NCBI RefSeq assembly: GCF_036404135.1
Contig: NZ_DASWPE010000201.1
Span: 1-57,211, forward strand
Origin: Rhodopseudomonas_A sp036404135
GTDB taxonomy: Bacteria > Pseudomonadota > Alphaproteobacteria > Rhizobiales > Xanthobacteraceae
Direction of reading: 5' to 3'
DNA: 57,211 nucleotides
This document shows positions 49,119 to 57,211 of the stretch, piece after piece (positions within the stretch are counted from its first letter, which is position 1; the number at the start of each line of letters is the position of its first letter). The translations under genes and the position numbers were made by a program. The notes beneath the pieces are model-generated. The model was given only the letters and a program-made list of their open reading frames with translations. It was not told the origin of the DNA and did not search any database.

Positions 49119-50036
49119 ATGCACATCGTCTGCCCGCATTGTACGACATCCTATGCGATCGGCCCGAACACCCTGGGCGCGGCCGGCCGCAGCGTGCGTT
49201 GCGCCCGCTGCAAGCAGGTCTGGCTGGCGCGGCCGGAAGACGCCATTGCGGCCGACGCCCGGCAGCCTTCGATGGCCGGCGCGGTGGAGCCCGCGCCCGA
49301 TCCGGCTCCGCCGGCACAGCAACCGGCATCCGAGGCCGACTGGACGACGCCGCAGGTCGACAGCCCGTCGATCTCCACCGAACTGCCGTCGACCGAAGAA
49401 GACCCGGTGATGCGGCAGAAATTGGCCGCGCAAGCCGCCTGGGCGGCGCTCGCGCAGCACGACGAAGACGCCGACCTTGCGCCTGCCGCGGCGCCGCGAC
49501 CGCACTCGAAATTGCCGCTGCCGCGCCTGGCTCTGCCGGCCTGGGTGCCGCGGCCGCGCAATCCGTTGGCCCGGCTGCCGCAGCCGTTGCGCGCGATCTT
49601 CAGCCTGCCGACCGCCTGCGTGGCGATGGCCGCGCTGCTGATGGGGCTGGTGGTCTGGCGCGTCGAGGTGGTCCGCGCGCTGCCGCAAACCGCCGCTTTC
49701 TATCGGATGACCGGCCTCGAGGTGAATCTGCGCGGGCTGGCGATCAAGGACGTCAAGGTCAGCACCGAAGCCGTCGAAGGCAAATCGGTGCTGGTGATCG
49801 AGGGTGTGATCATCGATCAGGCCAAGAAGCCGGTCGACCTGCCGCGGCTGCGCTTCGTTGTGCGCGACGAGCGCGGCACCGAGATCTACGCCTGGAACGC
49901 GGTGCTCGAACAATCGGTACTGAACCCCGGCGAAAAGGCCTGGTTCCGGTCGCGGCTGGCGTCGCCGCCGGCGGAAGCCCGCAGCATCGACGTGCGCTTC
50001 TTCAACCGCCGCGACCTGACCGGCGGAGGCAGCTAG
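49119..50036 (+). CDS. MJ0042-type zinc-ribbon membrane protein
   Basis: The 305-residue protein starts with a zinc ribbon, CPHCTTSYAIG...CARCKQVW (Cys5, Cys8, Cys28, Cys31), followed by a Pro/Ala-rich disordered linker and one membrane helix (LPTACVAMAALLMGLVVWRV). The C-terminal domain is a beta-rich extracytoplasmic fold (LVIEGVIIDQAKKPVDLPRL). It is the MJ0042 finger-like/DUF3426 group, common next to ftsE in Rhizobiales; function unknown. It is divergent from ftsE and 2 bases before cpdR. Confidence 0.9.
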   Translation: MHIVCPHCTTSYAIGPNTLGAAGRSVRCARCKQVWLARPEDAIAADARQPSMAGAVEPAPDPAPPAQQPASEADWTTPQVDSPSISTELPSTEEDPVMRQKLAAQAAWAALAQHDEDADLAPAAAPRPHSKLPLPRLALPAWVPRPRNPLARLPQPLRAIFSLPTACVAMAALLMGLVVWRVEVVRALPQTAAFYRMTGLEVNLRGLAIKDVKVSTEAVEGKSVLVIEGVIIDQAKKPVDLPRLRFVVRDERGTEIYAWNAVLEQSVLNPGEKAWFRSRLASPPAEARSIDVRFFNRRDLTGGGS

Positions 50037-50038
50037 CC

Positions 50039-50413
50039 ATGGCCCGGCTGCTGATCGCCGACGACGAAGAATCGATGCGGCTGATGGTGGCACGGGCGCT
50101 TGCGCTGGACGGACATGTCATCGTCACCGCCCGGGACGGCGGCGAGGCGCTGGAGATCCTGACTCACGGCGCCGGCCGCTTCGAGCTGTTGCTGACCGAT
50201 ATCAAGATGCCGATCATGGACGGCATCGCGCTGGCGCTGGCGGCGGCGCGCGAATTTCCCGATCTGACGATCCTGCTGATGACCGGCTTTGCCGATCAGC
50301 GCGAGCGCGTCTCCGGCCTCGACGCCATCGTGCACAGCGTGATCGCCAAGCCGTTCTCGGTGGCGGAGATCCGCGCCGCGGTGGCGGAAGCGCTGGCCAG
50401 CCGGCGGGCCTGA
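50039..50413 (+). CDS. cpdR: CpdR-like single-domain response regulator
   Basis: The 124-residue protein is a lone receiver domain: acidic pocket IADDEES (Asp8, Asp9), phosphoacceptor Asp54 in LLTDIKMP, and the conserved Lys in VIAKPFS. It matches alphaproteobacterial CpdR, the cell-cycle switch that directs ClpXP to its targets when unphosphorylated. It follows the zinc-ribbon gene by two bases. The order zinc-ribbon / cpdR beside ftsEX is a conserved Rhizobiales cell-division neighbourhood. Confidence 0.92.
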   Translation: MARLLIADDEESMRLMVARALALDGHVIVTARDGGEALEILTHGAGRFELLLTDIKMPIMDGIALALAAAREFPDLTILLMTGFADQRERVSGLDAIVHSVIAKPFSVAEIRAAVAEALASRRA

Positions 50414-50576
50414 CGCGCGGGCGCGACCGCGCAAGCTCGGCATCGTACCGAGCGCTGCGATAATGTGTTGTTAACCATACACCATCTACGTTCCGGCGAA
50501 CTCGCGGCGACCGCCGCGACCGATACGACCGTCCGAAAACCCTCGATGGTGGCCGCGCCGGGCGAGAGGGTGAGCA

Positions 50577-53444
50577 ATGTCGAACGGCACGTTTCGACGG
50601 CCCGCGGTGGATCAACTCAGCCTCCGGGTGCAACGACAGGACGGCCCCGCCGTGCAGCTACGCGACCTGTTCGTGCCGCTGCACCGCTTGTTGATGTCGG
50701 ACGGCGACGCGCGGCTGGCGCTGTTTCAGCCGAGCGGCGCCAACGCTTATCATTGCCGGCCGACGCCCTGCGCAGACACGCTGGAATTCTCCTCGAGCAC
50801 CGCGAGTTCGATTTCGCAACGCGGCTATGAGGCCGCCGGACGGGCGCGTGGCGCCTTGATGCAGGACGCCATCGAACACGGCCTCGACGCCGCCTTCGAA
50901 ACCCGCATCGAACAGCTGCGGCAGGAGCTGAAGGCGCTGCTCGGGCTCGGCTCCGCGACGGAAGTGGTGTTTTCCGCCTCCGGCACCGACGCCCAGCTGC
51001 AGGCCCTGGAATTGACCCGCGCGCTGCTCGGCGGAGCGCTGACGACCATCATCGTCGGCGCCGACCAGACCGGCAGCGGCACCGTACACACCGCACGCGG
51101 CCGGCATTTCGGCGACGTGACATCCAATGCACGCGCCGTCGTCAAGGGCGCGCCGCTCTCCGCACGACAATCGGTGCCGTCGGTCGCGCTGTCGCTGCGC
51201 GACGCGGCCGGCGAGCGGTTGTCGGAGGCCCGCTGCGACGCTGCGGTGCTCGACGCGGTGACGCGCGCCCTCGCCGCCGGCGACCGCGTGCTGCTGCAGG
51301 TGATGGACTGCTCGAAGCTCGGCTGGCGGGCGCCGAGCGACCGGCTGATCGCCGAGATCGCATCGCGCTTTCCGGGACAGGTGCAGTTGGTGATCGATGC
51401 CTGCCAGATGCGGCTGTCGCCGCGCCGGATTGGCTGGTATCTCGACCGCGGCGCCATGGTGCTTCTCACCGGCTCGAAATATTTCACCGGCCCGGCGTTC
51501 AGCGGCGCGCTGCTGCTGCCGCCGAAACTTGCGCAGGCCATCGCCGCGACCGAGGCCGATCTGTCCTCGCTGCTCGCCTACAACGTCCGCAGCGACTGGC
51601 CGGAAAGCTGGGCGGCGGTGCGCGCGCCATTCACGCCGCGGTTGAAGATCGGGCAATGGCTGCGCTGGGAAGCCGCGCTCGCCGAGATCCGCGCCTACTA
51701 CGCGGTGCCCGAATGGTTTCGCCGCACCGCGCTGCGCGAGCTCGGCGCCGGCATTGCGCGGCTGATCGCGGCATCGCCGTCGTTGCGCTTGCTGGCGGTG
51801 CGGCCGCATCCCGGCGACGACGACGAATTGGCACTGCCGACGATCTTTGCCTTCACGCTGGCGCCGGACGGCGTTGCGCTCAGCCCCGAGGCCTGCAAGG
51901 CGATCCACCGCGACCTCGCCCGCGCCGACGCCGCGGCGAACGGTGAGGACGATTTGCTGACCGCGGCGAGCTGCCTGGTCGGCCAGCCGGTGGAGTGGCG
52001 CGACGGCTCCGGCCAATCGATCGCCGCGCTGCGGATCTGCATCGGCGCCCGCCACATCACCGACGCCTGGTCGGCCGATGCGGCCCGCGCCAAGAGCAAC
52101 CTGCAGCGCCAGCTTGGCAACGTCGCGACCATCGTCGCCAGAACCGAATGGCTGCTGCGCCAGCACAGCGAAACTGCAATCTCGAGGACCCCCATGGCCA
52201 CACCACCCGATGATACGATGCGCGGCGCCGCCGCAGCCGCCGACCGGATCGGTTTCGCAAGGCTGACCAAGATGGCGTTCGACGGCGAGAGCCTGCTGCC
52301 GTTGTGGCAGGAGCTGATCGGCAAGGCGACGAACGGCACCGCCACCGCGGGCGAGGGGCTCGACCTGTCGCTGATCGCGCAGCTACTCGGCCAGAAAGAA
52401 ACCGGGCTCGCCGTCCAGGATGAAGTGCTGGCGCTGCACCAGCTGTTCCGCTCGCCGTGCTCGGCCGCCGAGCCGCGGCTGCGGGTGCTGGCGCTGGCGG
52501 CTGCGATCGACATGGGCGGCAATACCCCGATCGAATTTCTGCTCGAGAATAGCGGCATCGAACTGACCACGCTCTACGTGGTGCCCGGTGCGACGATCCC
52601 CGATCCGCTGCCGGAGCATGACATCGCCATCGTGATCGCCTCGGATTCCGAAGAGTGCCGCCACGCGCTGGCCGAGATCGCCAAGCGGGCGCCAAGCTGG
52701 CCGAAACCGCTGCTCAACCCGCCGGACCGGGTCGCCAATCTCGACCGCGACAAACTGCATCGGCTGCTCGATGGCATCGACGGCCTGGATATTCCGGCCA
52801 CCGTCGCGGTCGACCGCGCGCAATTGCTCGAAGTGGTGCTGATGGCGCAGACGCTGTCGGAAGTCGCCGAGGGCACCGGCTTTCCGGTGATCATCCGGCC
52901 GCGCGGTTCGCATGCCGGCGTGGGCCTCGCCAAGCTCGACGATATCACCGCGCTCGCCAACTATCTGATCGAACGGCGCGAGCACGACTTCTTCGTCTCG
53001 CGCTTCGTGGATTATTGCAGCGAAGACGGCTTGTTCCGCAAATACCGGATCGTGATCGCCGACGGCAAGGCCTATGCCTGCCACATGGCGATCGCCGATC
53101 GATGGGACATCTGGTATCTCAACGCCGGGATGGCGGAAAGCGAAGCCAAGCGGCTGGAGGAGGCCACCTTCATGCACACCTTCGATTTCGGCTTCGCGCT
53201 GCGCCACCGCTCGGCGCTCGCCGCGATGATCGAGCGCGTCGGACTGGATTACTTCATGGTGGATTGCGCGCAGACCAAGAGCGGCGACCTGCTGATCTTC
53301 GAAGCGGACAATACCGCGGTGGTGCACAACATGGATTCGCCGGAATTGTTTCCCTACAAGCCGCCGCAGATGCACAAGATCTTCGGCGCCTTCGCCGCCA
53401 TGCTGCAGCGGCGGGTGGTGCAGCACGCGGACCGCGCGGCGTGA
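50577..53444 (+). CDS. PLP-dependent enzyme fused to an ATP-grasp ligase
   Basis: The 955-residue protein has two catalytic parts. Residues of about 60-530 form a fold-type-I PLP enzyme: SASGTDAQLQALEL, Asp274 in VIDACQMRLS, and the likely PLP lysine Lys301 in LLTGSKYFTGPA. Residues of about 545-940 hold a helical lead-in (LARLTKM-like FARLTKMAFDGESLLPLWQE), a nucleotide-binding-like domain and an ATP-grasp (FPVIIRPRGSHAGVGLAKL; RFVDYCSEDGLFRKYRIV; LLIFEADNTAVVHN). The two parts could make and ligate an amino compound. The ATG at 50577 has GAGAGGGTGAGC as ribosome-binding site. The next gene, a decarboxylase, overlaps by four bases. No known pathway is recognised. Confidence 0.88.
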   Translation: MSNGTFRRPAVDQLSLRVQRQDGPAVQLRDLFVPLHRLLMSDGDARLALFQPSGANAYHCRPTPCADTLEFSSSTASSISQRGYEAAGRARGALMQDAIEHGLDAAFETRIEQLRQELKALLGLGSATEVVFSASGTDAQLQALELTRALLGGALTTIIVGADQTGSGTVHTARGRHFGDVTSNARAVVKGAPLSARQSVPSVALSLRDAAGERLSEARCDAAVLDAVTRALAAGDRVLLQVMDCSKLGWRAPSDRLIAEIASRFPGQVQLVIDACQMRLSPRRIGWYLDRGAMVLLTGSKYFTGPAFSGALLLPPKLAQAIAATEADLSSLLAYNVRSDWPESWAAVRAPFTPRLKIGQWLRWEAALAEIRAYYAVPEWFRRTALRELGAGIARLIAASPSLRLLAVRPHPGDDDELALPTIFAFTLAPDGVALSPEACKAIHRDLARADAAANGEDDLLTAASCLVGQPVEWRDGSGQSIAALRICIGARHITDAWSADAARAKSNLQRQLGNVATIVARTEWLLRQHSETAISRTPMATPPDDTMRGAAAAADRIGFARLTKMAFDGESLLPLWQELIGKATNGTATAGEGLDLSLIAQLLGQKETGLAVQDEVLALHQLFRSPCSAAEPRLRVLALAAAIDMGGNTPIEFLLENSGIELTTLYVVPGATIPDPLPEHDIAIVIASDSEECRHALAEIAKRAPSWPKPLLNPPDRVANLDRDKLHRLLDGIDGLDIPATVAVDRAQLLEVVLMAQTLSEVAEGTGFPVIIRPRGSHAGVGLAKLDDITALANYLIERREHDFFVSRFVDYCSEDGLFRKYRIVIADGKAYACHMAIADRWDIWYLNAGMAESEAKRLEEATFMHTFDFGFALRHRSALAAMIERVGLDYFMVDCAQTKSGDLLIFEADNTAVVHNMDSPELFPYKPPQMHKIFGAFAAMLQRRVVQHADRAA
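52182..52196 (+). promoter_or_regulatory. Possible internal ribosome-binding site before the ATP-grasp part
   Basis: CGAGGACCCCCATG: a GAGGA element six bases before an in-frame ATG (52194, residue 540, MATPPDD). It falls exactly at the linker between the PLP and ATP-grasp parts and could yield a separate 416-residue ligase as well as the fusion. Confidence 0.4.
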
Positions 53445-54901
53445 GCACGACGCGGCGCGAGGCCGCGAACGCGTTGGGACAAAGCGAGACGCTGGACCCG
53501 CAGGACTGGGACGAATTACGCGCCCAGGGCCACCGCATGCTCGACGACATGATCGATTATATCGCCAAGGCCCGCGTGCGGCCGGTGTGGCGGCCGATCC
53601 CCGAGGCGGTGCGCGGCCAGTTCCGGCAGACCCTGCCGCGGGCGCCATCCGCGCTCGGCGAGGTCTATGGCGAATTCACCGAGCTGATCGCGCCTTACGC
53701 CACCGGCAATGTGCATCCCGGCTTCATGGGCTGGGTGCATGGCGGCGGCACGCCGGTCGGGCTGTTGGCGGAGATGCTGGCGGCGGGGCTCAATGCCAAT
53801 TGCGGCGGCCGCAACCACATGCCGATCGAGGTCGAGCGCCAGATCGTGCAATGGATGCGGCAATTGTTCGGCTTTCCGGAGAGCGCCAGCGGCGTGTTCG
53901 TCACCGGCACCTCGATGGCGAACCTGATGGCAGTGCTGGTGGCGCGCACCGCCAAGCTCGGCACCGAGGTGCGGCAGCGCGGCCTCGGCAACCCGGGACT
54001 CACCGCCTATACCTCGGTCGCAGCACACGGCTGCATCGCCCAGGCGATGGACCTCGCGGGGCTCGGCCGCGATGCGTTGCGCCGGATCGGCAACGACGGC
54101 GCGCACCGCATCGACGTCGCAGGCTTGCGCGCGCGGATCGCCGAGGATCGCGCCGCCGGATTGGCGCCGTTCCTGGTGATCGGCACCGCCGGCGCGGTCG
54201 ACACCGGCGCGATCGACGAGCTCGACGCGCTGGCGACGCTCTGCCGCGACGAGAAGCTGTGGTTTCACATCGACGGCGCGTTCGGCGCGCTCGGCATGTT
54301 GTCGCCGCAGATCGCGCCGCGGCTGAAAGGCCTGGAACGCGCGGATTCCATCGCCTTCGACTTCCACAAATGGGGCCAGGTGCAATACGACGCCGGCTTC
54401 CTGATGGTGCGCGACGGCGAACGGCATCGCGAGACCTTCGCGGCGCCGGTGGCCTATCTGCGCCGCGAGACACGGGGGCTCGCCGCCGGCTCGCCATGGC
54501 CGTGCGATTTCGGCCCGGACCTGTCGCGCGGCTTCCGCGCGCTGAAGACCTGGTTCACGCTGAAGACCTACGGCGCCGACAAGCTCGGCGCGATGATCGA
54601 TCGCACCTGCGCGCTGGCGAAATATCTGGAGCGCAGGATCATGGCCGAGCCGCGGCTGGAATTGCTGGCGCCGGTCGCGCTCAACATCGTCTGCTTCCGA
54701 TTCCGCGGCGAGGACCCTAACCATCTCAACGCCGAGATCGTCGCCGACCTGCACGAGTCAGGCATCGTGGCACCGTCGACCACCACGATCCACGGCGCGC
54801 TGGCGATCAGGGCTGCGATCGTCAACCACCGCACCGATAAGCCCGACATCGACGCGCTGGTCGAGGCGGTGCTGCGGTTCGGCACGGCGCGGGTGAAGTA
54901 G
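53441..54901 (+). CDS. Group II PLP-dependent amino acid decarboxylase
   Basis: The 486-residue enzyme is of the aromatic-L-amino-acid / glutamate decarboxylase group II family: HPGFMGWVHGGGTPVGLLAE, GVFVTGTSMANLMAV, Asp278 in FHIDGAFGALG, and the PLP Lys310 in FDFHKWGQVQYDAGF. The substrate is not set by sequence. GTG 53441 overlaps the stop of the fusion gene as GTGA, so the two are translationally coupled. A decarboxylase next to a PLP/ATP-grasp fusion suggests a small dedicated amine-product pathway. Confidence 0.92.
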   Translation: MSTTRREAANALGQSETLDPQDWDELRAQGHRMLDDMIDYIAKARVRPVWRPIPEAVRGQFRQTLPRAPSALGEVYGEFTELIAPYATGNVHPGFMGWVHGGGTPVGLLAEMLAAGLNANCGGRNHMPIEVERQIVQWMRQLFGFPESASGVFVTGTSMANLMAVLVARTAKLGTEVRQRGLGNPGLTAYTSVAAHGCIAQAMDLAGLGRDALRRIGNDGAHRIDVAGLRARIAEDRAAGLAPFLVIGTAGAVDTGAIDELDALATLCRDEKLWFHIDGAFGALGMLSPQIAPRLKGLERADSIAFDFHKWGQVQYDAGFLMVRDGERHRETFAAPVAYLRRETRGLAAGSPWPCDFGPDLSRGFRALKTWFTLKTYGADKLGAMIDRTCALAKYLERRIMAEPRLELLAPVALNIVCFRFRGEDPNHLNAEIVADLHESGIVAPSTTTIHGALAIRAAIVNHRTDKPDIDALVEAVLRFGTARVK

Positions 54902-54956
54902 CGGGCGTCCTCCAGCAGCCGCACTCAGCGCTCGACGAGTGGAAGCATTCGAGTTC

Positions 54957-55063
54957 GTCATTGCGAGGAGCACTTGCGACGAAGCAATCCAGGGCCACGC
55001 ATGCGGCCCCTGGATTGCTTCGCTGTCGCGCGGCGCTCCGCGCCGCGCTCGGCTCGCAATGAC
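54957..55063. repeat. Family B palindromic repeat, copy 3
   Basis: GTCATTGCGAGGAGCACTTG...AAGCAATCCAGGG...CCTGGATTGCTTCG...GGCTCGCAATGAC, about 107 bp, very close to the copy at 19632-19739. It lies 56 bp after the decarboxylase stop. Confidence 0.92.
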
Positions 55064-55123
55064 GAAAACAACCGAGTTTCTGCCGCGTGTCTGATGCTGG
55101 AAAGGCCAACCAACACCGAAGCA

Positions 55124-55249
55124 GTCATTCCGGGGCGCGAGTTCGTCAGAACGAGCGAACCCGGAATCTTGCGACGGATGCAATCGTCCGGGCCTGTCGC
55201 GAGATTCCGGATTCACGCGCAGCTGACGCTGCGCGCGCCCCGGAATGAC
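55124..55249. repeat. Family A palindromic repeat, copy 5
   Basis: GTCATTCCGGGGCGCGAG...GCGCGCCCCGGAATGAC, about 126 bp, with CGAACCCGGAATCTTG and GAGATTCCGGATTC inside. It lies 8 bp from the stop of the DUF4175 gene, in the convergent gap after the decarboxylase, about 60 bp beyond a family B copy. Confidence 0.92.
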
Positions 55250-55257
55250 GGCCTCAA

Positions 55258-57211
55258 TTAGTAATCCTTCAGCAGCCGCTCGATGTAGTCGAGTTCGATC
55301 TGCGGGCGCTGGGTGTCGCCGAGCCGGCGGCGCAGCTCTTCCAGAATCCGCCGCACCCGCTGCACGTCGATCTCGCCGGGGATCTTCACCGTGAGGTCGT
55401 CGCCGAATTCGCGGCCGTGCAGCGGCCGGCCGAGCGGATCGCTATCCTTGCCGCCGCTCTGCTGGCGGCCCGGCCGGTTGCCCGGACCATCGCCCTGGCC
55501 CTCGCCGTCACCCTGCTGCATCGCCTCGGCGAGTTTCTGCGCGCCCTTGCGCAAAGCGTCGAGCGCCTTGCCTTGCGAATCCACCGCGCCCTCGGCATTG
55601 CCCTCGCCGAGCCGGCCGCCGGCGTCGCCCATCGCGCTGTCGGCGTCGCCGAGCCCGTCGCCGCCTTGCCCCTGTTCGCCTTGACCCTGTTCACCCTGGC
55701 CCTGTTCGCCGCCCCGGCCCTTGTCGCCCTGCGGGCCGCGCGGCGCCTGGCCCATGCCGCGCTTGGCCAATTCTTCCTGCAGCTTCTTCAGCCGGTCGCG
55801 CAGCCCCTGCTGATCCTGCTGCAGATCGCTGAGGCTCTGCTCGCCCGGCTTCTTGCCGCGGTCTCGGCGCTGGTCCTGGCCCTGCTGATAGGTCTTGTCG
55901 CGCAATTGCTGCTGCTTGCGGATCATGTCGCCGAGCTCGTTCAGCGCCTGCTCCATGTCGCCGTCGCCCTGCTGGCCGGGCTGCGCCATCTGCAGATTTT
56001 CCAGCATCTGCTGCAATTGTTCGAGCAATTGCTTGGCGGCGGCCTTGTCGCCGGAGCGCGACAGCCGCTCCATGCGCTCGATCATGGCGTTGAGGTCCTG
56101 CTGCCGCATGACCTTGGTGTTCTGATCGAGCGGGCGGGCCAGTTGCTGCGGATTGTCGCGCATCTGCTCGGCGAGCTGCTTGAGGAAATTGTCGAGCGCC
56201 GCGCGAAGATTTTCGGTGAGCTTCTTGATCTCCTCGTCGCTGGCGCCGCGCTCCAGCGCCTGTTTCAGCGCATCCTGTGCCGCCTTCAGCGCCTTGTCGA
56301 CGTCGGTGATGTCACCGTCCTCGATGGTGACGGCGAGCGCCCATAGACTGGCCACAACCTCGCGCAACGCATCATCGGTCCGGGCGCGATCGAGCTGGAT
56401 GGAGACGCTGCGCAGTCCGAGATATTGCCCGGCCTCCGGCGTGAAGACCTCCGGCGCGATCATCAGCGCATCGAGAGCAACCTGCACCTGCGAAGCCTGG
56501 TTGGCATCGAGCGCCAGAAGGCGGCGCTGTTCGATCAGCGCGCGCGGCAGCGGCTTGGTGAACAACCGCTCCGGCAGCCGCATGTTGAACGGCTCGCTCT
56601 TTCCCTCGTTGCCGGCTTCGTCCTTGGCGGTCAGCGTCAGCGTCACGTCGGCGCCTGCATAGGGATCTTCGCTGAGATCCTTGACGGTCTGGCCGACACC
56701 GTTGCGGGTGCGCGCATTCGGCAGCACCAGCGCGAATTCCGGCGGCTGAAACAGCGGCCGCGGCTTTTCGCCCTTGGCGTCGTCCGTACGCGGCGCGAAC
56801 CGCGCCTGGGCTTCGGTGATGCCGTAATCGTCATCAAGCTTATAGGACATCTGCAACGAACCGCGCGCCTGCCGCTCGGGATCCTTGGCCAGAGCAATGG
56901 TCGGCGCGCGATCCGCCACCGCAGTGAAGCTCCATTGCAGCTGGCCCGTGGGCGCGCGGACATGCGCGGTACCGTCAGCGGCGATGTTGAAATGCCGTTC
57001 GTTGGTTCCTTGCGGGGCTTCCGCCTTTGGCGCGATTTCAGCAACGCCACCAGTCAAGGCGACATCGAGTGAACCACCGCTCGAACGCACGATCAACGTG
57101 CTGCCCACCGGCACCGGAAATGCCTTGGCATCCGTGGTCGTCGCGTCCTTGCCGGCGGTGGAGAGAATGATCGGCGGCTTGCCGGTATAGAGCGGCGGCG
57201 TAATCCAGGCA
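55258..57211 (-). CDS. DUF4175 (TIGR02302) protein, 5' end beyond window
   Basis: At least 651 residues are read; the start lies off the window. The upstream part WITPPLYTGKPPII at the edge and the long later region match the alphaproteobacterial DUF4175/TIGR02302 family of large membrane-anchored proteins. The visible part has coiled-coil and Gln/Gly-rich low-complexity sequence (EQGQGEQGQGEQGQG, DALRKGAQKLAEAMQQGDGE). It ends with LDYIERLLKDY. The N-terminal membrane helices expected of the family are not in view. Function unknown; a role in envelope or periplasm is likely. Confidence 0.9.
   Translation of the reverse strand, partial: AWITPPLYTGKPPIILSTAGKDATTTDAKAFPVPVGSTLIVRSSGGSLDVALTGGVAEIAPKAEAPQGTNERHFNIAADGTAHVRAPTGQLQWSFTAVADRAPTIALAKDPERQARGSLQMSYKLDDDYGITEAQARFAPRTDDAKGEKPRPLFQPPEFALVLPNARTRNGVGQTVKDLSEDPYAGADVTLTLTAKDEAGNEGKSEPFNMRLPERLFTKPLPRALIEQRRLLALDANQASQVQVALDALMIAPEVFTPEAGQYLGLRSVSIQLDRARTDDALREVVASLWALAVTIEDGDITDVDKALKAAQDALKQALERGASDEEIKKLTENLRAALDNFLKQLAEQMRDNPQQLARPLDQNTKVMRQQDLNAMIERMERLSRSGDKAAAKQLLEQLQQMLENLQMAQPGQQGDGDMEQALNELGDMIRKQQQLRDKTYQQGQDQRRDRGKKPGEQSLSDLQQDQQGLRDRLKKLQEELAKRGMGQAPRGPQGDKGRGGEQGQGEQGQGEQGQGGDGLGDADSAMGDAGGRLGEGNAEGAVDSQGKALDALRKGAQKLAEAMQQGDGEGQGDGPGNRPGRQQSGGKDSDPLGRPLHGREFGDDLTVKIPGEIDVQRVRRILEELRRRLGDTQRPQIELDYIERLLKDY

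Overview
The window is high-GC DNA with dense, mostly short-spaced genes. The gene set points to an alphaproteobacterium of the Bradyrhizobium/Rhodopseudomonas group (Nitrobacteraceae). Pointers are an Omp25/31-type porin, homospermidine synthase, the ffs-dnaX-ybaB-recR block, DUF2865, DUF2125 and DUF4175 proteins, and an ftsEX / zinc-ribbon / cpdR neighbourhood. The assignment rests on gene content and composition, not on a database search. No tRNA, rRNA, CRISPR array or insertion sequence was recognised.

Layout. 1-6.5 kb: an outer-membrane porin (minus strand), then a zinc-acquisition operon behind a perfect Zur-type palindrome: a His-rich micro-ORF, znuC, znuB, znuA, a COG0523 metallochaperone GTPase and a WD40 protein. 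6.7-11.3 kb (minus): polyamine genes, with ornithine decarboxylase behind a long leader, a GNAT protein, a tiny coupled membrane peptide, a RidA protein and homospermidine synthase. 11.6-19.3 kb: small membrane protein, dipeptidyl carboxypeptidase, a DUF1007/NicO metal-transport pair (ZevAB-like), ferrochelatase and an SPFH/NfeD pair. 19.7-23.3 kb (minus): SRP RNA, dnaX, ybaB, recR and a small secreted protein. 23.4-32.7 kb: HIT and NudC hydrolases, a His-rich secreted peptide, a retropepsin-like protease, HrpB helicase, an acyltransferase, a quinone oxidoreductase with a divergent LysR gene, and a conserved Cys-containing membrane protein. 32.9-37.8 kb: polA, an AT-rich foreign-looking gene, and pyrE. 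38-46.4 kb: DUF2865, glycogen phosphorylase, DUF2125, ChaC, a TetR regulator with its probable target, and an acyl-glycerol-phosphate acyltransferase. 46.4-50.4 kb: a DUF218 protein, ftsX and ftsE (minus), then a zinc-ribbon membrane protein and cpdR (plus). 50.6-54.9 kb: a two-gene unit of a PLP-enzyme/ATP-grasp fusion overlapping a group II decarboxylase, the best candidate here for an undescribed pathway. 55.3 kb to the end: a DUF4175 protein running off the window.

The window is rich in dispersed palindromic elements. Family A (about 125-146 bp, ends GTCATTCCGGGGCGCG and its complement) has five copies, all between convergent genes. Family B (about 107 bp, GTCATTGCGAGGAGC) has three. Family C (GC-rich CTCCCC...GGGGAG) has six, two of which lie in frame inside polA and hrpB and encode the same peptide motif. 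Starts were chosen from ribosome-binding sites, stop/start overlaps and signal peptides; several are GTG or TTG and are flagged as uncertain.
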